From an uncultured Pseudovibrio sp. (GTDB taxonomy: Bacteria; Pseudomonadota; Alphaproteobacteria; Rhizobiales; Stappiaceae): a DNA stretch of 33,897 nucleotides. The stretch lies in assembly GCA_947502585.1 (NCBI GenBank), contig CANNAV010000031.1, forward strand, positions 1 through 33,897. Reading direction: 5' to 3'. Position 1 is the first letter of the stretch, and each line of letters begins with the position of its first letter. Below the pieces are notes generated by a model. The model was not told where the DNA came from. It made no database searches and saw only the letters and a program-made list of their open reading frames with translations. The position numbers were made by a program, and so were the translations under genes. Of the stretch, positions 8,528 through 17,500 are shown in pieces.

Positions 8528-11500
8528 TCACCGGAACGCCTTTCCCTGTTTCATCTGAGCAGTCTGAACCGCGTCTGTTTCTCCCTCATAAGATGGAAGC
8601 GGTGGAACGATATCTGCAGTGCACAGGTAGAGGTTTTGCAGGTTGAGCAGCGGCATTGGGTTTTCCGTCAGGTTGGACATGATGTTCATGGTAAAGTTCA
8701 GCTGAGCGACGTTGCAGGATGGCCTGTGCGCCTGTGCCCACGCCGTGATTGAGTTGGCAAGGTTCTCAAGGATATCCCCTTCAGGCTCGCCGTTTTTCCC
8801 GATGGTGACAGAAGTTGGCGGTAAAAGAGCAATTGGCAGGTCGATCGGTTCTTCTGTGAGACCTTGCGCAAGATGATAGCTGTAGCCGATATTGAGCTGG
8901 AGCGTGATGTCTCCGGCATATTCACCGTAAAACAACACGTAGAACAGATGCTCTAAATGCTCCTTCAGACTCCGCTGATAAGGTTTATTTGCAGGATTAT
9001 CGAGACAAGCAATGTTGAGGGCCTGAAAGCTCGACAATGTGGGATGGAATGGATTTTTGAAGGTAGCTGCAGGCGTTCTGAACACGAAACCATCTGTGAT
9101 CTTGCCATGAATGTAACTGTTGCGGATCATGTACATAGAGGCTAACGCATCCTGGTGTGCCAAAACCTGCAAACCCGGCATGATGACCTGACGGTCACTT
9201 ATGGACTGGGCAATATCCTGCGTCAGATAAGTCTGCTTACCCTTTGTTTCCTGTGTGTAATCGTAGATGTAGACCCACTTTCCATTCTCGCAGCCGGAAG
9301 AGGCAAGATGACTTGTCCAATCAGGAATCTCTACAGATGGATCTCCGGTTAATCCTGGAGGCGGGGTGCAGTCCTCCAGGATTAATTTGACAGTCCATCG
9401 CATGGATGTTTGCTCTGATGAAGCGCTATACTCCTGATTTTCCTCCAGAATACTGAAGCTGTATGTTTCGCTTGCCTGTTTTTGTGAGGTTTCGGCAAAC
9501 ATGGCAAGGTTGCCACTGGCGCTGGCTTTACAGATGATATCCTCATTGACTTTGATGATAACAGCCAGCGCATCAGCAGCCTTTTCAATGGCTTCTGCCG
9601 TCTGATTGCCTGCGTTGATGACCGGGACATACTGGTCCAGAATACGCGTTAGATTGCTTTCTATGGAAATGAACTGCGCAAGTTCAGTAAAGGCGTCCAT
9701 AAAACCCGAAAGCTCATCTGATGGTTTGTCTTTGAGGTTGAACTGGATTTGTCCATGGGCTTTGTCCTGAAGGTAATGGAAGTTCAGGCCATACGTGTAC
9801 TTGTAGTCCCATTTTGTGATCTGGGAGATTTTACTGGCATTCTTGTTATAGGCCGGACCAGCTTGCGAGATCATGCGCGGGGTTTCCGGGAAACTGCGCA
9901 GCAGTATCGGCACTTTGAAAGATCCCAGAGGTTTTTCAAGTTCAGGAGTGCCCTGCGCCTCTATAGGAGAGAGCCAGCTTGAGGCTTTGTAGTCGGCTAT
10001 TCCCTGGATCGGGCTGATCTGATGCTCCAGTGCTGTGACTTTGTAGCTCAGGTCCAAAGAAAGGCATTCTGTTGTCTCGCCGAGTTTTTCTGAGGCCTGA
10101 AGCAGGAAGGTCAGTGGCTGCACCGCTCCATCCTGCAATTTCAGCTTGGTGGAAGTGAGGGAAAAGAGGCTTGACAGGGAATTCGAGGGTTTTGGCTCCT
10201 TCGCTTCTTTTTGTGCATCCGGTGGGCAATCCGCCACGCTGTTCACATTGATGTTGCCGTAAAGCTGCGGCGTTTCCTCATCACCTGCTAAGGGAATGCT
10301 GGCGGTGATGTCGGCACCGAACGAAAGGACTGCCTGTGTTATATAGCGGTTGGAAAGCTCATCCAACAACGTTTGCCTGAAGGTTTCCTGTGCAGAGCTT
10401 AAGCGGGTGCTGGTGCCATCCTGATAGATAGGGGCCAGCATACGCGCCGTGATTTCTGCAAGGCTCTTCTTCTGCTCTGCCAAAGCCTCCAGAAAGCCAC
10501 TGACAGCGACCGGGCTTTCACCAGTGCAAGAGATGTTATCAGGCTTATTTGCCGCGAGCTTGTCGATGAACAGGATTGAGGAGGAGTACTTTGGAGAGAG
10601 CAGAGCGTCTAAAAACTCAAAGTACTGTTTCAGCCAGACGTCCATCACGACATTTGAGAAGGTGCTCGGAACCGGAGTACGCGTGAATTTCCCGGTGTTT
10701 GCGTCAAAATCATCCAGACCTGTATAGGGATAAACCGAAGCACTGCGGGAAATCAGCGTGTTGCTGACCGGAAGCGGTGCATAAATTTCTGGATGGTCCT
10801 GATCTGTGAGGTGGAAGGAAATTGGATTTCCTTGCTTTGTGCCGACACGGACGCCCCAGATCGCACTGGAAGAAACGCCAGCGGATGGCGCATACCGGTT
10901 GATGCCGGAGGCGACCATCATTTGGAACTCAGGACCATAGACAGACTGCGCAACACATTGCGCGAACTCTGCCAGAATGTCTGGTTTTGGCTTCGTGGCC
11001 GCATCTGTACCCTTGCCTTTAACCGGTGCATTAACAGAAGTTCTGATCGCAACAGTGTTGGTGACAGATCGTGTCAGCGGATCGGCCACATAATCACCAA
11101 CTGCAACGCCATGGGTTCGATTAAACACAAGCTGCGTTGATAGCTCGGTTATCGGTTCTTGCGTGAGACTGGTCATGGGGACGCTCACAGGCAGCGGGAG
11201 CGCTGATATTGTCTCAAAGGTGTTTGTTTCCTCAAGAGTACTTTGCCTGATCAGGAATTGCTCAATTTCCTGCCACCACACGATTAACAGCTGAAGTTCA
11301 TCCCCTGAAAGCACATAGGCATCGTTTGAAAGAGTTGTTTTCACCTCAATTGCAAAGCCGTTGGGATCATTGAACTGGGCCAGCATTTCTTCAACAATTA
11401 TCAATGCCGATTGCGCTCTTTGCCGGGCAATCTCTGGATTTTGATCTTTTTGCGGGATGAAAGGACCGCTATCAAAGCTTAAAGTTATGAGAACCGTGAA

Positions 11501-14500
11501 GTTCTCCGGAGCTGTTTCGTTGCCCTCGCCTTTTCTCACTGTCCAGTTCGCAGAAGCCGACGGCCACTGAGAGAGCGGGATGATCTGATCTGTATAGCCC
11601 TGCAAGGCTGGTTTGTTGTTCAGCATCCCCGCCGGTTCTGTGGGATCGTCCAGCGTTGAGAGGACCGTATTGCCGTAATAATCGTTCCAACCGAGCTGCG
11701 TCTGCAAAAGCAGCCCGTTAGCGCTGTACGGGTTGAGTTGCGCACTCTTTAAGGTGCTCTTAGGTTTCACGAGGCGGAGATACGAAATTGTGCCGTGATA
11801 CATTTCCGCATCACCTGCAGAAGTTTCTACCACGTATCTGACCTTCCCTTCGTTGGGCGAAGCAGATTTGCCCGAAGCACCAATTGGCAGACCCATATTA
11901 CTTGGTTCAAAGTCCTGATTTTTCGCAATTTTATAGGACAGCAGGCTGTAGTTATTGAGTAACAAAGTGGTGGCGTACGCATCGCCCGTTCCATTTTCGG
12001 GAAGCTCCGGAGCTTGCGCCCGCTGTGCGTTGAGGGCTTGAACGCCCGGGTGTTCGCCTGGTTGGACTGTCAGTGGACCAGCTTGCAGCGTGAGTGTTTG
12101 AGCAGGTACGAGCAAGTGCTTTATATCTGCATTTGCTGTGGCAACGACAATGGGTTCTGTACCGAAGTAATCTGCAATATCGAACAGGCATGTGCATTGA
12201 GAAAGCTCGTTACTCAAGGTTTTTGAGCCAAGTTTAAAATCAATCACCGGCAACCGTAAGGGTGTGCCAGCTGCTACGGTTTCTCCTGTCAGGCGCGGGT
12301 TTATCTGCTTCAGCGCCTCAACGCTCGTCCCAAAGCGCAATGCGATGCTTGCAAAGGACGTATCAGCGCTTTCAGGAACCCGGTAAGTGCCCTGCTCGAT
12401 ACTGATGGTTTTACCCGGCAATAGCTCGATTTTGCCAGTTCCTGACGCGCCCTGATGAGCGACCAGTGTATTGGCGATGAGTGAGTTGAGGTTGGAGTGG
12501 TAACGCAAAGCAATGCTCGCCAGCGTATCATCGGCAGTGGTCGTGTGTTCCACCAGCTCGCCTTTTGCCACTGCTGACAGTGATGTGCCTGAGCCTGCAA
12601 GCGGCTGTGCTGTTGCAAGTCCGTTTACGTATGGGTGCATGTATTCCTGATCATCATGAATGATGACCAGAGACAGGCTCGCCTCACCTTTCTCGTTGAA
12701 GATATCCGGTGGTAAACCCGTTTGCCCGTCATCAGCCGTGTAGTAAAGATAAAAGCCGCCTGAGTTAGTTATGCCAGCTTCCCAAAGCAGCCTGACCAGC
12801 GACATAGGCGTGTTGAGTAGCGTTGGGCCCTGGCTCTCCCTTACGGCCTCAGATAACAGTTCTCCAGCCGGATTGGTAACCGTGGAGAGGTTTGTTTGCG
12901 ACAGGCCGAAGGTGACACTGCTGCCTCCCTCCCCCACAAAATATGTACCACTGCTCTGCGAGCCTTTGCTGTAACAGAGCGTCAGAGATGCGAATTGATG
13001 ATCGCCTGAAAGACTTTGCAGCAATCGCTCCAGGATCACTACACCAGCCTGACTCACGCCATTCAGCTCATAGGTTGTTTTCAAAGCTGCATCCGCTGCA
13101 GCCTTAATGTCTGCAGGTGCTGAGCCTGGTGTCTGAGCTGGCAGTTTCTTGATGGAGAAGCCGATCGTAGACGTCCAGCCAAAGTTCGTCAGTGGAGTTT
13201 TGACAGCCTTTCCCGTCGCAGCATCCATGGACACCTGCTCAACAACAAGCTGAGGAGGCTCAACATTGCTTGTCTGCGAGCTATTTGCACCAAGTGCGGT
13301 CAAAGCACCGGAAAGCGTCCATAAGCGCAGGTACTGGGTGTTTGATGGCTTTTGGGCGTCACTGGCGGGAACGTTGATGGGCTCAGCACTTTGCCAGTTG
13401 ATAAAGTGTGGGATTGGAAATGCGCCTGGTTGCTGCTCCACCTTGGCAAGCAAAGAAAGTTCTTCTGGTCCGGCAGGCAGGTACTTCGTCTTTCCGTAAG
13501 CTTCGACTGCTTTAATGCGTTGATAATCCTTGCTTGCAGAAGCCTCGTTGCCAGGTACTTCCACCTCGTACTTCAGAGAAGTCTGGTCATTCCCAAGCGT
13601 GATCCAATCTGCATCCTCAGGTTTGCTCAGCAACAAGGAAAAGCTGCTTGTGAGCGGTGTTGGGATGGCGAGCTGCTGACCGGACAGCGCGAACAGACCA
13701 GCTTCCGCTGGCAGGCTGAGTTTTCCAGCCTCATCTTTTTCAACCCAGATGCCGTCAATGAGTGGCGTGATGCACTTGGTTGGAAGACGCATGCCGTGGA
13801 AGTAATAGCGCGAAGCCATGCCTGACAGATGGGTTATGCCGCCGGTGCGCTGGACTTCCCGGATGAGTTCTCCAACGGGGAACTGAGGCAGATGCGCGAT
13901 GCTCAGGCTGGCTGCATCTGATTCCGCGCCGGAACCTGAGGTATCTGCAAACAGATCGGCAACCTCTCCGTTTGCGCTTATTGCCAGTGCTTCCACATCA
14001 GTTTCAAACTTCTGCGCGATGGATGAAAGTGTGTCTCCATCCGTCGTCTTTTGCGTGAATTCTGGCAACTGCAGCGTGGAGCCGACGACGAGAAGGTATT
14101 GTTGCGCCTGCACAGATTGGCTGCTGATCAGCTCGTCAATGGTAATCCCAAGAGCAGAGGCCACAGCACACAGTGTTTCGCTCCCGGAGACAGTGTGTTT
14201 CCTGTGGGTTCCATCTGTTGCGGTGTAATCGATTTCGGCACCGCTGCGCAAAAGGCCGGCAACCGTCTTGTTATTGCGCATAAGGTCAGAGACTTCGACG
14301 ATTACCTTGTACGGGTTGTTGGTAGCTAACGCTTTGAATGAGCTGTCCGCTGGAACAATAAGCGGTGCTGTCGGGATCGTGACGTCCACCCCCACAGTCA
14401 GAGGGTGGCTGTTATTGGCTTTGAAGAGATCGGTGAGTGTGAAACCTGCCTTTGAAAATGCGCCCTGAGTGTTGACCCAACTCACGATGGTCCCGGGGGT

Positions 14501-17500
14501 TTCCCCAGCTGTGAGCGGATAGTTGAAGTCGCGCAGACCGCTCAGGAGGTTCTGCATCATCTGCTTCATAATAAGCATGAAGTAATTTTCATAAATATAT
14601 GATGAAATTGATATTTCCCTGTTATATCCATCTGGTTGTGAGGACTCTTTCCTACTCTCTTTTTCCACCTGAACGCTAAGCTGATTAAAGTAATCTGTTA
14701 AGCTCTCCAGATACCCGGGGCCAATTTTGTTGTAATCTGCAAAGCTATAGGAAAGCGCTGTTTTGCCGTCTTGTTCCAGTGCGATGCTGAGTGCCGGCAC
14801 CATTGGGAAATAGGTTGCCTGGACATCTCCGGAACGTGAAGGCAAACCGATCTCCAGCATGAACTGTTGCTGTAAGAAAGTGGTGATGTCCTGCTGGGTC
14901 AACGCCTCTGGTGAGCCTTCCGACCCGCTCAGGCTATCCAGTATGGCGTTAATCTCAACCGCGCTGATCACGTGTTTATCGACCATTTCAATACTCTGGC
15001 TACCGTCTCCCATAGTGGCGGCCACGAGCCAGCGGGTCACCATCTTGGCCAGAGTCTCGAATGCGGTATCCTGTTGCTGCCCTGCTGCCTTCTCAAAAAG
15101 TTCCGTTTCAGCCGGTTTTGCGGGTGCAGGCGCGGCGATGAACAGGTTGGTAACGTAACACGGCAGTTGTGGCGGACGGGCCTCATCAGAAGGCAACCAG
15201 TTCTCATCCTTTGCCAGGGTCAGGCCATAGCCCAGATGGATCTCCAGAGCGTTTTGTGAGGGAGCTGCTGAGGGTTGCAGGTTTGCCCAATTGAACTCTA
15301 CCGGAGCCGTCTCGAATGCGCTCATCAGCATAGGCAAGCGACTGTATTGTGCGAGGCGAGTTGCTATTGGTGCCGCAAGCAACCCTTCATAGCCCTCTGA
15401 GTGATCGAGCCAGGGTGCATCATTCGGGTTCTGCAGAGCACCTAGCGTGAAGGTGGTATGGACGTGCGCGGAGAAGCTGAAACTCACTTTGATGGTGAAC
15501 AGGCCCAGATCGATCTTTGCAGACGCGCTGACATCCACCTTAGCTGCGACTGTCAGAGGGATCGGTTCATATGAGGCAAGTTTGACCTGAGCGCTTACCT
15601 CAATTCTTATGTTCACCGAGGCTTTGATGATGGTAAAATTGATGGAACCATAAAGCTTGCCGATAATGCCAAAGGTGCCTGTAAGCGAGAAGAAGTATTC
15701 TCCCTGCAATGACAGGGCACTGCCGCTGTCTGTATGTTCTTCGTCATAGGCATTCCACTTTGCTAAAATACCTTGCAAAATCCCGAAGGCCGTGAGGCTG
15801 AACCCCGCTTTGAGGATACCCATATCAACGGACTTACCCAGCCCCAGCTGAGCACCAAAGCCGAAGACCAGACTGGGGTTGAAAAAGCCTTTTGTGGAGA
15901 CTGGCAGCCCTTTGACAGAAACTGCTGGCAACTTGCCAAAATAGAACCCGCCTCCGCCTTTGACGGGAATACCCGGTGGTACGATGGCCTCAACCGAGAA
16001 AGAATGCGAAAAGTTGTTGTTCCACGGGAAGCCCACATCGATCCGGAAGTCGCCGTTGGTGTAGATCTCTATCCCGAATGTGGGCAGTGTGATTGTGACA
16101 GCCCCAACATCAATCCGGCGCATTATTTCCGGCAATTCAATTGTGGCTGAAAATTTGCCAAGGCCCGGTGAGACTTTTTTGTAGATGATCTGAAAATCCA
16201 GCCCGGAAAAGATCCTGGCCGCTTTGCCGCTACAGGCAATGCGCAGTGCATAAAGGCTGGGGTCTGTGAGAACGACTTGCAGTGTGAAGGTGTACTTTGC
16301 GCCGTTCTTCTCCAGTTCGCCTTGATGGTCCTGCCCCAGCTCCTTGCTGGAATCGATCCGCAAAACGCCAAAGTCGGTTGCAAACAACCAGTTGATATCA
16401 CCGGAAAAGCCAATGTCCGGCAACTTCCCGGCAGAGGGTTTTGGAAGATCTGCCAGTATATCGACAGCGTGCTGCACAGTGGTGACGCCCTGCAGGCCTT
16501 TGACATCCACAAACTGTCCGCCAGCAAGCAAGCGCAGGTCGAGATACTTGTTGCCTGCGCCGCCGGGGCCTGGGGTTGATGAGGGTTGATCAGCACGCCA
16601 TGGCTGTAGCTTTGTTGCTTCCAGTCCGCTGTCAGACAGCCAGGGAAAGCTACCTTCTAACTGAACGAAGACACCCGCTTGTTTCTCATAAGTGAGCGAG
16701 ATTCCGGTTACTGAGGCGACCAACAGATCGATTGGGCCAATTTTGACATCAAACTCAACACGTCCTGTTTTGAAATTCCAAATGAGTTCAAAATCAGAAA
16801 GTTTAACGTCATTGAGCAAGTCAAAGGGTGCTGCAAGCCCGAACTTTGCCCCTGTCATCCATTCCACAAAGGTTTCAACCATAGCGCCAAGCGTGGTTGT
16901 ATCCGTGAACCTGATCGTTGCGGTCTGATCCTCCCCTATCTCCGCCGAAAACAGCCCCCATGTAATCCCGAAGTGAGAGTGAGTTTTGGTGTACTCATAA
17001 AACACCGTCAGTTCGATGTTTTCCCAGACAATGTCGGCAGTCAGCAGCGCGTATTTACCGTTTGCTTTTGCGGTTTCATAACGCAGCAATGATTTATCTG
17101 GCTCGATAAAAACAATCTCTTCGCACTCATTAATCACCGGAATGCGGGCTTTGCTGCCGGGTAGCAACAGCTCACCTCCACCCGTATCGCCGATTTTCGC
17201 CGTGAAGGTCACATCACCTGGAAGCCAGTCCGGACCAGCGTTCCTGAGATGGACAGCCCCCCCAAATTCATAGCTGACCGCCGATGTCCCGCTTCCGGTT
17301 GAAAAGGTTACATTGAGGCCGGAAACATCTATATCCAGAGCACTCGTTGCCCAGCCACTTCCAAGGTAAGCCTCGATGATCTGACTGATCCTGATGGGCG
17401 TACCGCCCTGTTCCCCGCGAAACGTCCAGAGATGATTTTGTGTGTTGAATGTGGCTGTTACGCTGACCGGAACATGAGCATTCGGAAGGCTGTCAAACAG

